From Deltaproteobacteria bacterium (lineage in GTDB: Bacteria; Myxococcota; Myxococcia; Myxococcales; Anaeromyxobacteraceae): DNA of 64,000 nt. A program made the translations under genes and the position numbers. The stretch is taken from positions 1 through 64,000 of the forward strand of contig JACRMN010000021.1 in assembly GCA_016214955.1 (NCBI GenBank), in the 5' to 3' direction. Below the pieces are notes generated by a model, which made no database searches, was not told the DNA's origin, and worked only from the letters and a program-made list of their open reading frames with translations. Of the stretch, positions 1 to 9,383 are shown piece by piece (positions within the stretch are counted from its first letter, which is position 1; each line of letters opens with the position of its first letter).

Positions 1-434
1 CCGCCCCGGCCGCGGCGCCGCCGCCCGCGCCGAGCCCGGTGTCCGCCGCGGCGCCGGCCGCGCCCGCCGTCGCCGCGCCGGCACCCGCACCGGCCCCCGC
101 ATCCAACGAGCCGCTCTTCGCGGGCCCCGGCTTCCGCCGGCCGACCCCGGAGGAGCCGGGCTGCATCGAGCGCAGCATCCGCATCCCGCAGTACCTGGCC
201 GACCGCCTGCCGCCCGCAGTGCTCCTCCGCTTCGCGGTGGGACGCGACGGCACGAGCGACCTGGTCCAGGTGCTCCCCGGCGCCGAGTCCGGGCCCGGCT
301 CGCGGCCGGTGGATCCCCGCCTGTCGGAGTCGCTCATCCAGGCCGTGCGCGGCTGTCGCTTCACGCCCGGCGCCGACGACGCCGGCCGGCCGGCGCGGCT
401 CTGGGTGACGATGCGGGTGCGGTTCGCCGACTAG
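1..434 (+). CDS. TonB C-terminal-like protein, 3' fragment
   Basis: Only the last ~143 codons of this gene are visible; the frame is open through the left edge, so the true start lies outside the window (a GTG at 39 is in frame but follows the same Ala/Pro-rich sequence). The first ~35 visible residues are an Ala/Pro linker like those that let TonB-type proteins span the periplasm. The remaining ~90 residues contain strands such as VLLRFAVGRDG and WVTMRVRF, with GCRFTPG between, a layout seen in TonB C-terminal/energy-transducer domains. The gene ends 3 bp from the convergent glycosyltransferase. The family call is by pattern only; it could be another periplasmic C-terminal domain. Confidence 0.5.
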   Translation, partial: APAAAPPPAPSPVSAAAPAAPAVAAPAPAPAPASNEPLFAGPGFRRPTPEEPGCIERSIRIPQYLADRLPPAVLLRFAVGRDGTSDLVQVLPGAESGPGSRPVDPRLSESLIQAVRGCRFTPGADDAGRPARLWVTMRVRFAD

Positions 435-437
435 CCG

Positions 438-1442
438 CTACGACACCACCCGGTAGTCGCGCGGCTCGGCGAAGCCCTCCTGCGCCAGCTGCTCGCGGAT
501 GAGGGCCCGCGCCCCGCCGGCGCCCACCGCCACCAGGAGCGGCAGGCCTCGCGCCCGGCGCACCTCGCCCGGGCCCACCACCGGCGCCCCGCGCTTCTGG
601 CCGCCGATGCGGGTGCGCTTCACGTCGATGAAGAGCGCCGGCCGGATGCCGTGCGGCAGCAGCGCGTCGGCGAAGGCCTTCCCCGTCGGGCCCCCGCCCC
701 AGATCGCCACCTCGCGTTGCCCGGCGAGCCAGGTGCGGGCCAGGAAGGCGCACTTCAGCTCCACGTGGCGGAGCTGGGCGTAGCGCGCGTCGGTGCGGGT
801 GAGCCGCTCGATCGACTCGCGCCACCAGAGCAGCGTGGCCGGCACGTTGGCGAGGCGGCCGCCGGCCTCGAAGAGCCGGAGCCACAGGTCGTAGTCCTCG
901 GGGAAGGGGCCCTGCCGCCAGCCGCCCGCCCGGTGCAGCGCCCCGGCGCGGATGGCGCTGGCCGGGTGGACGAGCGGCGCCTCCACCAGGAGGTCGCGCT
1001 CCAGCTCCTCCGGCGCGGTGAGCCCGTTGAGCCAGGCGGCGTGGCGGCGCATGCCGGGCAGCACCTCGCGCCGGGGGAAGAGCCGCACCCGCGACCCCAC
1101 CGCCGCCAGCGACTTGTCGGCCGCCAGCGCCTCGAGCTGCAGCGCCACGCGGCGCGGGCTGGCGACGTCGTCGGCGTCCATGCGGACGATCACCGGGGCG
1201 TCGCAGCGGGCCAGGCCGCGGTTGAGCGCGCCGGCGATCCCCTCGCCCGGGCCGCGCACCAGCAGCACCCGCCTGTCGCGCTCCGCCAGGGCCGCGAGGA
1301 CGCCGGCGGTGCCGTCGCGCGAGCCGTCGTCCACCGCCACCAGCGCGAGGTCGCGGAAGGTCTGCCGCAGGATGGAGACGGCTGCGGCCCGCACGGTGCG
1401 GGCGGCGTCGCGGGCGGGGAGGAGGACGGCGGCGCCGGGCAT
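438..1442 (-). CDS. GT2 glycosyltransferase with C-terminal Rossmann-like domain
   Basis: 334 residues. Residues ~1-230 form a GT-A family 2 glycosyltransferase: an N-terminal VLLPARD strand, VAVDDGSRDGT (nucleotide-sugar Asp), the metal-binding VRMDADD, and FPEDYDLWLRL near the acceptor site. The last ~90 residues are a separate module starting VAIWGGGPTGK, which looks like a small nucleotide-binding (Rossmann-like) fold. It should transfer a sugar from a nucleotide donor to a surface glycan or lipid; donor and acceptor cannot be read from sequence. The ATG at 1442 is chosen because the GT2 fold begins there. The gene lies 26 bp downstream of aroQ, so it may be the last gene of the aromatic operon, although its role is unrelated. 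Confidence 0.8.
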   Translation of the reverse strand: MPGAAVLLPARDAARTVRAAAVSILRQTFRDLALVAVDDGSRDGTAGVLAALAERDRRVLLVRGPGEGIAGALNRGLARCDAPVIVRMDADDVASPRRVALQLEALAADKSLAAVGSRVRLFPRREVLPGMRRHAAWLNGLTAPEELERDLLVEAPLVHPASAIRAGALHRAGGWRQGPFPEDYDLWLRLFEAGGRLANVPATLLWWRESIERLTRTDARYAQLRHVELKCAFLARTWLAGQREVAIWGGGPTGKAFADALLPHGIRPALFIDVKRTRIGGQKRGAPVVGPGEVRRARGLPLLVAVGAGGARALIREQLAQEGFAEPRDYRVVS

Positions 1443-1468
1443 GGTCGCCGGGCCCTCGTGCCGGAGGG

Positions 1469-1990
1469 CTAGCCCTCGTAGTCCCCGCGGGCGGTGGTGT
1501 CCACGGGGATGCTCTCGGCGGCCTCCTCGGCGGGCGGATCGCCGGCGGCAGCCTGCTGCGACTGGGCCAGGAGGCTGCAGAGGTGGGTGGCGGCGTAGTG
1601 GTAGCCGGCCACACCCAGGCCGCAGATCTGGCCGACGCAGGCCGAGGCGACCACGCTCTCGCGGCGCCAGGGCTCGCGGGCGTGGATATGGGAGATGTGG
1701 ACCTCGACGGTGGGGCAGGGCAGCGCCCTCAGGCAGTCGTGCAGCGCCCGCGAGGTGTGGGTCAGCGCCCCGGGGTTCAGGATCACGCCCCGGGCCGCCT
1801 GCCGGTGCTCCTGGAGGAAGTCGAGGATGGCCCCCTCCCAGTTGGACTGGAAGGCCATCACCTCGACGCCGTAGGCGGCACAGGCCTCGCGGACCATCTC
1901 CTCGACGTCGGCCAGCGTGGCGGAGCCGTACACCTCCGGCTCCCGCTCCCCCAGCAGGTTCAGGTTGGGCCCGTTGACGAGCAGGATCAT
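1469..1990 (-). CDS. aroQ: type II 3-dehydroquinate dehydratase
   Basis: 173 residues; dehydrates 3-dehydroquinate to 3-dehydroshikimate, step 3 of the shikimate pathway, in the cytoplasm. The N-terminus NGPNLNLLGEREPEVYG (residues 6-22) carries the catalytic Arg16 and Tyr21 of the dodecameric type II enzymes. VILNPGALTHTS and VEVHISHIHAREPWR supply the substrate-binding Asn and His residues. The C-terminal ~25 residues (Gln/Ala/Glu-rich) run past the usual ~145-residue core. The ATG overlaps the aroB stop as ATGA (1987-1990), so translation is probably coupled. No type I enzyme (aroD) lies in the cluster. Confidence 0.95.
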   Translation of the reverse strand: MILLVNGPNLNLLGEREPEVYGSATLADVEEMVREACAAYGVEVMAFQSNWEGAILDFLQEHRQAARGVILNPGALTHTSRALHDCLRALPCPTVEVHISHIHAREPWRRESVVASACVGQICGLGVAGYHYAATHLCSLLAQSQQAAAGDPPAEEAAESIPVDTTARGDYEG

Positions 1991-3072
1991 GCCGCCCCCC
2001 CTCCGATCTCCGCGACCGTCGCTCGGATGGCATCCTCTCCCGCGGTGACGTCCCAGTCCACCTTCCAGCCCGCGCCCTCGGCCCGGGGCAGCACCCAGCG
2101 CAGCCCGGCGGCGGTGCGCTTCTTGTCGGTGGCCATGAGGCCCCGCGCCCTGCGGGCCAGCGCCGGCGGCACCCGCACCGGCAGGCCGGCCCCGCGCACC
2201 GCCTCCTCCAGCTCGGCCACCGCCAGCGGCCCGAGCCGGCCCAGCCGCGCCGCCAGCCGGAAGGCGAAGCACAGCCCCACCGCCACCGCCTCGCCGTGGG
2301 TGTAGCGGGAGAAGCCGCCGGCGGCCTCGACGCCGTGGCCGTAGGTGTGGCCCAGGTTGAGGAGCTTTCGCTCCCCCTTCTCCAGCGGGTCGCGGGCTAC
2401 CACCTCCACCTTGGCGCGGGCGCAGGCCGTGAGCAGCGCCCCGGAGATTGCGCCGGCCCGGGCCTGGGTCGCCGCCTCGCCGAGGAGGTCGGGCCGCAGC
2501 GCCGCGTACTTCAGCACCTCGCCGAAGCCGCTGCGGAGCTCGCGGGCCGGCAGCGTGGCCAGCGAGGCCGGGTCGGCCAGCACCGCCACCGGCGGGTGGA
2601 AGGCGCCGACGGCGTTCTTGGCCAGGGGAACGTTCACGGCGGTCTTGCCGCCGATGGCCGCGTCCACCATGGCGAGGAGCGTGGTGGGCACCGCGGCCCA
2701 GTCCACGCCGCGCATGAAGGTGGCCGCCAGGAAGCCGGCGGCGTCGGTGACCGCGCCGCCGCCGAGCCCCACCACCAGGCTGCGCCGGCTGGCCCCGGCG
2801 CGGAGCAGCCGCACGGCGCTGCGCTCCAGCTCGGCGAGCGTCTTCCCCTTCTCGCCGTCGGGGAGCCGGTGCACGAGCGCCAGGTTGCCCGCCTTCCGCA
2901 GCGCCGCCGCCACCTGCTTGCCGTAGGGCGTGCGCAGCACCCGCGCGCAGGAGACCAGGGCCACCCTGTCGCGGCCCGCGGCCAGCGCCGCCGCCGCCTC
3001 CGGCGCGCCCGGCCCCACCCGCACCGGGTAGCGCACGTCGCCCTGCCGGGCCTCGATGGTCTCCGCGCTCAC
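1987..3072 (-). CDS. aroB: 3-dehydroquinate synthase
   Basis: 361 residues; converts DAHP to 3-dehydroquinate using NAD+ and a divalent metal. The NAD-binding stretch LGGGAVTDAAGF is followed by the conserved VPTTLLAMVDAAIGGKTAVN segment, and GHTYGHGVE supplies metal-binding histidines. GTG at 3072 is taken as the start because it overlaps the aroK stop as GTGA (3069-3072); the ATG farther upstream at 3111 would add 13 residues lying inside aroK. The stop overlaps the aroQ ATG. It is step 2 of the pathway; step 1 (DAHP synthase) is not encoded in the window. Confidence 0.95.
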   Translation of the reverse strand: MSAETIEARQGDVRYPVRVGPGAPEAAAALAAGRDRVALVSCARVLRTPYGKQVAAALRKAGNLALVHRLPDGEKGKTLAELERSAVRLLRAGASRRSLVVGLGGGAVTDAAGFLAATFMRGVDWAAVPTTLLAMVDAAIGGKTAVNVPLAKNAVGAFHPPVAVLADPASLATLPARELRSGFGEVLKYAALRPDLLGEAATQARAGAISGALLTACARAKVEVVARDPLEKGERKLLNLGHTYGHGVEAAGGFSRYTHGEAVAVGLCFAFRLAARLGRLGPLAVAELEEAVRGAGLPVRVPPALARRARGLMATDKKRTAAGLRWVLPRAEGAGWKVDWDVTAGEDAIRATVAEIGGGAA

Positions 3073-3599
3073 GTCCGCTCCTCGAAGGGCGAGGCCGGAC
3101 GGCCGCCCCACCGGGTGAGCGCCAGGATGCGCCGGGCCAGCGCCTCGGGGGCGACGCCGTCAACGGGCAGGCACAGCGTGGCGCGCCGGTAGAGCGGCAG
3201 CCGCCGCGAGAGCAGCGCCGGCCAGGTGGCGGCGAGCGGCCTCCCCTCCCCCTCGCCGATGCGCCGCGCCGCCTCCTCCGGGGAGACGTCGAGGAACACC
3301 ACCGGCCCGAGCGCCAGCAGCCGCTCGGCGCTGCCCGGGTCGCAGAAGGCGCCGCCGCCCAGGTCGACGACCGCCGGCGCCACGAGCGAGCCCACCACCC
3401 GGCGCTCCAGCGAGCGGAAGGCCGGCTCGCCCTCGGCGGCGAAGATCCCGGCGATGCTCCGGCCGGCCAGGGCCTCGACCCGCGCGTCGGTGGAGACCAG
3501 GGGCAGGCCGGTGAGGCGGGCCAGGATGCGGGCCACTGTGGACTTCCCGGAGCCCATCATCCCGCAGAGCGAGAGGGTCTCAGCGGAGCCGCGCCGCAT
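3069..3599 (-). CDS. aroK: shikimate kinase
   Basis: 176 residues; phosphorylates shikimate at O3 with ATP. The Walker A loop GMMGSGKST spans residues 13-21, STDARVE carries the shikimate-binding Asp, and DLGGGAF is the conserved Gly-rich substrate loop of NMP-kinase-fold shikimate kinases. The length matches the family. The start codon lies inside the 3' end of aroC (20-bp overlap), and the stop overlaps the aroB GTG. The gene sits between aroC and aroB in a run of translationally overlapping aromatic genes. Confidence 0.94.
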   Translation of the reverse strand: MRRGSAETLSLCGMMGSGKSTVARILARLTGLPLVSTDARVEALAGRSIAGIFAAEGEPAFRSLERRVVGSLVAPAVVDLGGGAFCDPGSAERLLALGPVVFLDVSPEEAARRIGEGEGRPLAATWPALLSRRLPLYRRATLCLPVDGVAPEALARRILALTRWGGRPASPFEERT

Positions 3600-4725
3600 A
3601 GGCCTCCATGGCCTTCTCTACGTCGGTGACGTTGTCTCCGCCGAACTTCTCCAGGAGCGCGCCGGCCAGCTCCCAGGCCACCACCGCCTCGGCCACCACC
3701 GCCGCCGCCGGAACGGCGCAGACGTCGCTGCGCTCGTAGCGGGCCTGGGCCGGCTCGCGGGTGTCGAGGTCCACCGTGGCGAGCGGCGTGGTCATGGTGG
3801 GGATGGGCTTCATGAAGGCGCGCACCACCAGCGGCGCACCGGTGGTGACGCCGCCCTCCAGGCCCCCGGCCCGGTTGGACTGGCGGTGGTAGCCGCGCTC
3901 CGCCGTCCAGTAGATGGGGTCGTGGAAGCGGTCGCCGGGCAGGTCCACCCGCGTGCCCTGGCCGATCTCCACCGCCCGGATGGCGGGGATGCCGCAGAGC
4001 CCGCCGGAGAGCCGGGCGTCGAGCCGGCGGTCGGGGTGGACGTAGCTGCCCAGGCCGGGCAGGAGCCCCTCGGCGAAGACCTCCACCAGGCCGCCGATGG
4101 AGCCGCCGCGGGCCCGCTCCCGGTCGACGATGGCGCGCCAGGAGGCGGCCAGCGCCTCGTCCTCGACGTGCATGTCCGAGGCCTCGATGGCGACCAGCTC
4201 CTCCGGCGTGGGGGGCGCCTCGCGGCGCCGCTCCACCTCGCCCACCGCCGCCACCCGCGAGCAGACCCGAACGCCCAGGCGCGACAGGAGCTGCCGAGCC
4301 AGGCCGCCCAGCGCCACGGTGGCGGCGGTGGAGCGGGCGCTGGCCCGCTCCAGCACGTCGCGGGCGTCGTCGAAGCCGTACTTCTGGACCCCGGCCAGGT
4401 CGGCGTGGCCCGGGCGCGGCCTGGTGAAGCGCGGGCCGCCGCGGGCCTCGGGGCTCATGAGCTCCTTCCAGTTCTGGTGGTCCTTGTTCCAGACCACCAG
4501 CGCGATGGGCGAGCCCAGGGTGACCCTGCCGCGGATGCCGGAGAGGAACTGGGCGGCGTCGGTCTCGATCTGCATGCGGCCGCCGCGGCCGTACCCCTTC
4601 TGGCGGCGGCGCAGGTCGCGGTCCACCAGCGCGAGATCGAGGGAGAGGCCCGCCGGGAAGCCCTCGGCGATGGCGCACAGGGCCGGCCCGTGGGACTCGC
4701 CGGCGGTCAGGTAGCGAAGGCTCAT
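3580..4725 (-). CDS. aroC: chorismate synthase
   Basis: 381 residues; converts EPSP to chorismate, needing reduced FMN although the reaction is redox-neutral. Signature stretches include [21 protein letters not shown] near the N-terminus, [24 protein letters not shown], and a C-terminal [18 protein letters not shown] that matches the conserved family end. The ATG overlaps the aroE stop (ATGA, 4722-4725). No flavin reductase gene is beside it, so it may rely on cellular reduced FMN (monofunctional type); that is inference. Confidence 0.96.
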   Translation of the reverse strand: MSLRYLTAGESHGPALCAIAEGFPAGLSLDLALVDRDLRRRQKGYGRGGRMQIETDAAQFLSGIRGRVTLGSPIALVVWNKDHQNWKELMSPEARGGPRFTRPRPGHADLAGVQKYGFDDARDVLERASARSTAATVALGGLARQLLSRLGVRVCSRVAAVGEVERRREAPPTPEELVAIEASDMHVEDEALAASWRAIVDRERARGGSIGGLVEVFAEGLLPGLGSYVHPDRRLDARLSGGLCGIPAIRAVEIGQGTRVDLPGDRFHDPIYWTAERGYHRQSNRAGGLEGGVTTGAPLVVRAFMKPIPTMTTPLATVDLDTREPAQARYERSDVCAVPAAAVVAEAVVAWELAGALLEKFGGDNVTDVEKAMEAYAARLR

Positions 4726-5564
4726 CGTCGTGCTCCGCTGGCGGCGCGCAGCGCCGCGGTCATGGCCCCCTCGGGCGCCGGACGGCCGGTCCAGAGGGAG
4801 AAGGCCAGGGCACCCTGGCGCACCAGGATCTGCTCGCCGGTCACCAGCAGCGCGCCGCCGGCGACGGCGTCCCGCGCGAAGGGCGTGTCGCCGTAGACGA
4901 AGTCCACCGCCACCTGCCCGGGGCCGAGCCGCATCGCCGGCAGCGCCTCGCCGCCGTGGCCCGGCAGCCCCACGCTGGTGGCGTTCACCACCACCTGGGC
5001 CCGCGCCGCCTCGGCGCCGGCCTGCGGGAGCGGCACCGGCCGCAGGCGGGCTCCGGGCAGCGCCTCCACCAGCAGCCGGCAGAGCGCCTCGGCGGCGTCG
5101 AGCCGGCGCGCCGCCACCGACACCTCGGCCCCGGCCCGCACCAGCGCCCAGGCGCCGGCCCGGGCCGCGCCGCCGGCGCCGAGCAGCACGGCTCGCATCC
5201 CCGAGCGCACCCCGGCCGCCTCCAGGAGCGCCAGCGTGGCCGGGGCGTCGGTGTTGAAGCCCTCGTAGCCGCCGGGGGCGCGCCGCAGGGTGTTGACGGC
5301 GCCGGTGACGGCGGCCACCGGGTCGAGGGAAAGGCAGATCTCGGCGGCCCGCGGCTTGTGGGGCACGGTGACGTTGAGCCCCTGGAAGCCCATGGCGTGG
5401 GCGCCGCGAATGGCCTCGAAGAGCCGCTCCGGCGGCACCGGCAAGGCGACGTAGGCAGCGTCGAGGCCGGCCGCCGCGAAGGCGGCGTTCTGCATGGCCG
5501 GCGAGAGGCTGTGGGCCACCGGGTGGCCCATCACGCCGAAGAGCTGGGTGCGGCCGGTGATCAC
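4722..5564 (-). CDS. aroE: shikimate dehydrogenase
   Basis: 280 residues; NADPH-dependent reduction of 3-dehydroshikimate to shikimate. The N-terminal substrate domain has [19 protein letters not shown] (shikimate-binding Ser pair) and GLNVTVPHK with the catalytic Lys; NTDA follows. The NADP domain begins at [11 protein letters not shown] (GxGGxxR-type loop), and NATSVGLPG and [15 protein letters not shown] close the family pattern. GTG at 5564 is the start because it overlaps the aroA stop as GTGA (5561-5564) and gives the usual N-terminus. Confidence 0.95.
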   Translation of the reverse strand: MITGRTQLFGVMGHPVAHSLSPAMQNAAFAAAGLDAAYVALPVPPERLFEAIRGAHAMGFQGLNVTVPHKPRAAEICLSLDPVAAVTGAVNTLRRAPGGYEGFNTDAPATLALLEAAGVRSGMRAVLLGAGGAARAGAWALVRAGAEVSVAARRLDAAEALCRLLVEALPGARLRPVPLPQAGAEAARAQVVVNATSVGLPGHGGEALPAMRLGPGQVAVDFVYGDTPFARDAVAGGALLVTGEQILVRQGALAFSLWTGRPAPEGAMTAALRAASGARR

Positions 5565-6865
5565 GCCCCGCCTCCGGAGAGCCTGTCGAGCAGCTCGAAG
5601 AAGCGCGGGAAGCTGGTGGCCACGCAGGCCACGTCGTCGAGCCGCACCGGTTCGCCGCCGGCGAAGAGCTGGGCCACTGCCATGCTCATGGCGATGCGGT
5701 GGTCGAGGCGGGTGCGCACCTCCACGCCGCGCAGCCGGGTGGGCCCCTCGATGGCGCAGCCGTCCTCGAAGAGCTCGATCCGGGCGCCGGCGGCCTGGAG
5801 CGCCTCGCCCATGACCGCCAGCCGGTCCGACTCCTTGACCCGCAGCTCCTTGGCGTCGCGGATGACGGTGCGCCCCTCGGCCTGGGTGGCCAGCACCATC
5901 AGCACCGGCAGCTCGTCGATGAGCCGCGGCACCAGCGCCCCCTCGATGACCGTGCCCTGCAGCATCCCGGGCCGGACGGTGACGTCGCCGCGCGGCTCGC
6001 CGTCGTCGGTGCGGTTGGCCACCCAGAGCTCGGCCCCCATGGCCTCGAGCACGTCGAGCACGCCGGTGCGCGAGGGATTGAGGCCGCAGTTCTTGACCGT
6101 GACCTCGGAGCGCGGCAGCGCGGCGGCGGCGCACAGGAAGAAGGCGGCCGAGGAGATGTCGCCCGGCACCTCCAGCGTGCAGCCGCGGGGCCGGCCCGGC
6201 GAGACGGTCACCGAGAGGCCGTCGATCTTGAGCTTCACGCCCATGGCCGCCAGCATCCGCTCGGTGTGGTCGCGGGAGAGCGCCGGCTCCGTGACGGTGG
6301 TGTCGCCCTCGGCCAGCAGGCCGGCCAGCAGGCAGGCGCTCTTCACCTGGGCGCTGGCCACCGGCAGCACGTGGCGCGTGCCGCGCAGCGCGCCGCCGCG
6401 GATCACCAGCGGCGGCAGGCGGTCGCCGTCGCGGGCGTGGAGCACGGCCCCCATGTGGCGCAGCGGGTCGATGACCCGGCGCACCGGGCGGCGGCGCAGG
6501 CTCTCGTCGCCGGTGAGCACCGAGAGGCCGGGCACGCCCGAGAGCACGCCGGCCAGGAGCCGCAGGCTGGTGCCGGAGTTGCCGCAGTCGACCACGTCGG
6601 CCGGCTCGCGCAGCCGCTCCGGGGGCTCCACGACCACGTAGGCCCCCTCGTCGCGCACCAAGGCGCCCAGCGCCTCGATGGCCCTGCGGGTGGAGTGGAC
6701 GTCGCCGGCGTCGAGCAGGCCGCGCACCCGCGACGGCGAGGTGGCCAGCGCCGCGAAGAGCAGCGCGCGGTGGGAGATGGACTTGTCGCCCGGGACCTCG
6801 ATGGCGCCCTGGAGCGGCCCCTTGCGCTGGCAGGTCATGGGGCCGTGGAGCCGGTGGGGGGTCAT
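5561..6865 (-). CDS. aroA: EPSP synthase, class II-like
   Basis: 434 residues; transfers enolpyruvate from PEP to shikimate 3-phosphate. Residues 25-32 read PGDKSISHR, then GNSGTS (95-100), [18 protein letters not shown] (171-175) and RDHTE (198-202). GDKS, SAQ-x-K and R-x-H-x-E are motifs used to separate class II (CP4-like, often glyphosate-tolerant) from class I enzymes; the fourth is NPSR here rather than N-x-TR. The first ATG (6865) overlaps the tyrA stop as ATGA; a second ATG ten codons in is possible but lacks that coupling. Confidence 0.95.
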   Translation of the reverse strand: MTPHRLHGPMTCQRKGPLQGAIEVPGDKSISHRALLFAALATSPSRVRGLLDAGDVHSTRRAIEALGALVRDEGAYVVVEPPERLREPADVVDCGNSGTSLRLLAGVLSGVPGLSVLTGDESLRRRPVRRVIDPLRHMGAVLHARDGDRLPPLVIRGGALRGTRHVLPVASAQVKSACLLAGLLAEGDTTVTEPALSRDHTERMLAAMGVKLKIDGLSVTVSPGRPRGCTLEVPGDISSAAFFLCAAAALPRSEVTVKNCGLNPSRTGVLDVLEAMGAELWVANRTDDGEPRGDVTVRPGMLQGTVIEGALVPRLIDELPVLMVLATQAEGRTVIRDAKELRVKESDRLAVMGEALQAAGARIELFEDGCAIEGPTRLRGVEVRTRLDHRIAMSMAVAQLFAGGEPVRLDDVACVATSFPRFFELLDRLSGGGA

Positions 6866-7731
6866 GCGTTCTCCGGGGGGCGCGGCGGGTAGAGGGCCTG
6901 CCGGGCCGAGCGCGCCTCCTCCAGCGTGGCGCGGGCGGCGTCGGGCGAGGCGGCCACCGCGCCCAGCACCCGGGCCAGGTGGGCCTGGAGGCGGGCGGCG
7001 GCCTCGGGGAGGTGGGCGTTGCGGCGGGCCACCTCGCCCTGGATGTCGAAGGCGAAGGCGGCGAGCCGGGTCATGTCCTGCAGGCCGGGGCCGGCCAGCG
7101 CCTGGGCCAGCGGGCCGGCCTCACGCGCCGCCAGCGAGAGCGCGCCGGCCAGGAGGTACGGCAGGTGCGAGACCATGGCCACGGCGGCGTCGTGCTCGGA
7201 GGCGCGGCAGCGGAGCACGCGGGCCCCCAGCGCCTGGTGCAGGGCCGCCACCCGCTCCACCGCCTCGGGCGGCGCGCCGTCGGTGCACACCGCCACCGCC
7301 CCGCCCTTCCAGCGATCGGGCCGGGCGGCGCCGTAGCCGCCGTGGCCGCCGAACATGGGGTGGGCGCCCACGAAGGAGACGCCGGCGCGGACGTCGGCGG
7401 CGGCGCGGCGCACCACGCTCTCCTTGGCGCCGCCCACGTCGGAGAGCACGGCGCCGTCGGGCACGAGGCGCGAGACCGGCCCCAGCAGTGCCTCGATGGC
7501 GGCCACCGGGGTGCAGAGCACCACCTGCTGGCAGCCGGCCAGGAGCGGCCCCGGCTCACCGGCCACCTCGTCGGCCACGCCGTCGGCGCGGGCCCGCTCC
7601 CGCACCGCGCCGTCGGGCTCCACGGCGGCGATGCGGATGGCGGGGTCGGCGGCCTTGAGCCCCCGGGCCAGCGACGCGCCCATCAGCCCCAGGCCGACGA
7701 TGCCCACCGCGGGCGGCAGCGACTGGCTCAC
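6862..7731 (-). CDS. tyrA: prephenate dehydrogenase
   Basis: 289 residues; NAD(P)-dependent oxidative decarboxylation of prephenate (or arogenate) toward tyrosine. A Rossmann motif [17 protein letters not shown] starts at residue 9, VLCTPVAAI follows, [11 protein letters not shown] is the conserved TyrA segment, and [12 protein letters not shown] carries the catalytic-region His. There is no fused chorismate mutase; that activity is supplied by aroH 8 bp upstream. The start is the GTG at 7731, which places the Rossmann fold right at the N-terminus. The stop overlaps aroA. Prephenate versus arogenate preference cannot be decided by eye. Confidence 0.92.
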   Translation of the reverse strand: MSQSLPPAVGIVGLGLMGASLARGLKAADPAIRIAAVEPDGAVRERARADGVADEVAGEPGPLLAGCQQVVLCTPVAAIEALLGPVSRLVPDGAVLSDVGGAKESVVRRAAADVRAGVSFVGAHPMFGGHGGYGAARPDRWKGGAVAVCTDGAPPEAVERVAALHQALGARVLRCRASEHDAAVAMVSHLPYLLAGALSLAAREAGPLAQALAGPGLQDMTRLAAFAFDIQGEVARRNAHLPEAAARLQAHLARVLGAVAASPDAARATLEEARSARQALYPPRPPENA

Positions 7732-7739
7732 GGCGGCTC

Positions 7740-8087
7740 CTACTGGTGCAGGTCGGGGCGCAGGACCTTGGCCTCGCGCAGGTAGACGTGGCGGGGGGCC
7801 TTGCGGCCCCGGGCGTGGAGGATGAGCCGGCAGACCCGCGGCAGCGCGCCGGGCACGCCGATCTCCTGGGCGCAGATCATGGGCACGTCCTGCCAGCCCA
7901 GCTCGCGGGCCGGCCGGGCCGGGAAGTCGGCGTCGAGGTCGGGGGTGAGGGTGAAGATGGCCGAGACGATGTCGGCGGGCGCGAGCTGGTTCTCGCGGAT
8001 CACCGCCTCGACCATCTCCTTCACGGCGGAGGAGATGGCGGCGGCGGTGTTGGCCTCGACGGTGATGGCTCCACGGATCGCGCGCAT
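7740..8087 (-). CDS. aroH: monofunctional chorismate mutase, AroH class
   Basis: 115 residues; rearranges chorismate to prephenate. The sequence matches the trimeric AroH (Bacillus-type) fold: MRAIRGAITVE at the N-terminus with the active-site Arg, ENQLAPADIVSAIFT, ARELGW, and VPMICAQEI / LPRVCRLILH with the second active-site Arg. The length (~115-125) is typical. It sits 15 bp after the SDF carrier gene and 8 bp before tyrA, so chorismate mutase and prephenate dehydrogenase are produced together. Confidence 0.93.
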   Translation of the reverse strand: MRAIRGAITVEANTAAAISSAVKEMVEAVIRENQLAPADIVSAIFTLTPDLDADFPARPARELGWQDVPMICAQEIGVPGALPRVCRLILHARGRKAPRHVYLREAKVLRPDLHQ

Positions 8088-8102
8088 GGCGGACCGAGCA
8101 GT

Positions 8103-9377
8103 TTACCGGCCGGGCCGGGGCGGGGCAACGGCGGGCTCCCCGCTTCTCGCCGGCACATCCCGCGCCACGACGACCGCCAGCGCCAGGTCGCCGGCCACGT
8201 TGACGGTGGTGCGGGCCATGTCGAGCAGCCGGTCGATGCCCACCAGCAGCCCGAGCCCGCTCGCCGGGATGCCCAGCATCCCGCACAGCGCCGCCAGCAC
8301 CGGCAGCGAGCCGCCCGGCACCCCGGCGCCGCCCAGGCCGGAGAGCAGCGCGATGGCCACCACCCCGGCCTGCTGGAGGGCCGAGAGCTCCACCCCGGCC
8401 GCCTGGGCCAGGAAGAGCAGCGTCACCCCCTCGAAGAGCGCGGTGCCGTGCTGGTTGGCGGCGGCGCCGGCGGTGAGCACCAGGCGCGCCGCCGGCCCCG
8501 GGAGCCGGAGCTCCTCCTCGGCCACCTGCAGCGCCACCGGCAGCGTGGCCGCCGAGGAGGAGGTGGCGAAGGCGGTGCCGAGCGCCAGCCGCGCGCCGCG
8601 GAAGAAGGCCCGCGGCGTCAGGCCGCCGAGCCACTTCACCGTAAGTCCGTACACGAGGAAGAGCTGGATGGCGAGGCCGGCCAGCACCACCGCGGCGTAG
8701 GCTGCCACCCGGCCCACCACCTCGGCGCCGAGCCGGGCCGAGGCGGCGAAGAGCAGCGCCGCCGCGCCCAGCGGCGCCGCCCGCAGGAGCCCGTGCACCA
8801 GCCGCCCCGAGAGCCGCAGCAGGGCCGCGGTCCGCGCCCGGGCCCGCTCGCCGCCCGGCCCGGGGCGCCGCGCCCACACCCCCAGCGCCACCGCCAGGCA
8901 GAGGAGCAGCCCCAGCCCCCCGGGCGACTGCACCGGGCTCGGCGGGACCAGCGCCAGGAGGAGCCGCAGCGGCGGCGAGCCGGCCGGGTCGGCGGGCGCG
9001 GGCGCGGCCGGGAGCGGGCCGGCACCCGAGAGGAAGAGGCGGAAGAGCAGCAGCCCCAGGCCGGTGGCCAGGGCGGCACCGGCGGCGGTGAGGAGGAGGA
9101 TGCGCAGGCCGAGCCTGCCCAGCTCCCGCGGCTCCAGCGACTGGAGGGCGCTCGCCAGCGCCGCCACCAGGAGCGGCGCCGCCACCAGCGCGAGCAGCCG
9201 CAGGAAGAGCTGGCCCAGCGGCTCGGCCACCCAGGCGAGGGCCCAGGCGAGGCGCGGGTCGCCGGGCCAGAGCGCGCGGGCGGCGAGGCCGCCGCCAGCC
9301 CCCAGGGTCACTCCCAGGAACACGCTGCGGGGAGCGGCGCCGTGCACCGCCGCCGGCGTGGCCCGCGGGGGCGCCAC
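8103..9377 (-). CDS. SDF/DAACS-family carrier with altered sodium-site motif
   Basis: 424 residues with about eight hydrophobic segments; inner-membrane symporter of the glutamate/dicarboxylate family (GltP/DctA-like). HP1 is ATSSSAATLP (271-280), HP2 is near GGAGVPGGSLP (349-359), and TM8 keeps D382, D386, R389, N393 and D397 in the pattern IDxxLDxxRTTVNVAGD. The retained Arg usually pairs with a substrate carboxylate. The normally invariant NMDGT of TM7 is NQHGT here (308-312). A ~30-residue Pro/Ala insert near 118-150 lengthens a loop. Start: GTG at 9377, 6 bp after the HIT gene stop. Substrate unknown. Confidence 0.82.
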   Translation of the reverse strand: MAPPRATPAAVHGAAPRSVFLGVTLGAGGGLAARALWPGDPRLAWALAWVAEPLGQLFLRLLALVAAPLLVAALASALQSLEPRELGRLGLRILLLTAAGAALATGLGLLLFRLFLSGAGPLPAAPAPADPAGSPPLRLLLALVPPSPVQSPGGLGLLLCLAVALGVWARRPGPGGERARARTAALLRLSGRLVHGLLRAAPLGAAALLFAASARLGAEVVGRVAAYAAVVLAGLAIQLFLVYGLTVKWLGGLTPRAFFRGARLALGTAFATSSSAATLPVALQVAEEELRLPGPAARLVLTAGAAANQHGTALFEGVTLLFLAQAAGVELSALQQAGVVAIALLSGLGGAGVPGGSLPVLAALCGMLGIPASGLGLLVGIDRLLDMARTTVNVAGDLALAVVVARDVPARSGEPAVAPPRPGR

Positions 9378-9383
9378 CCGCCC

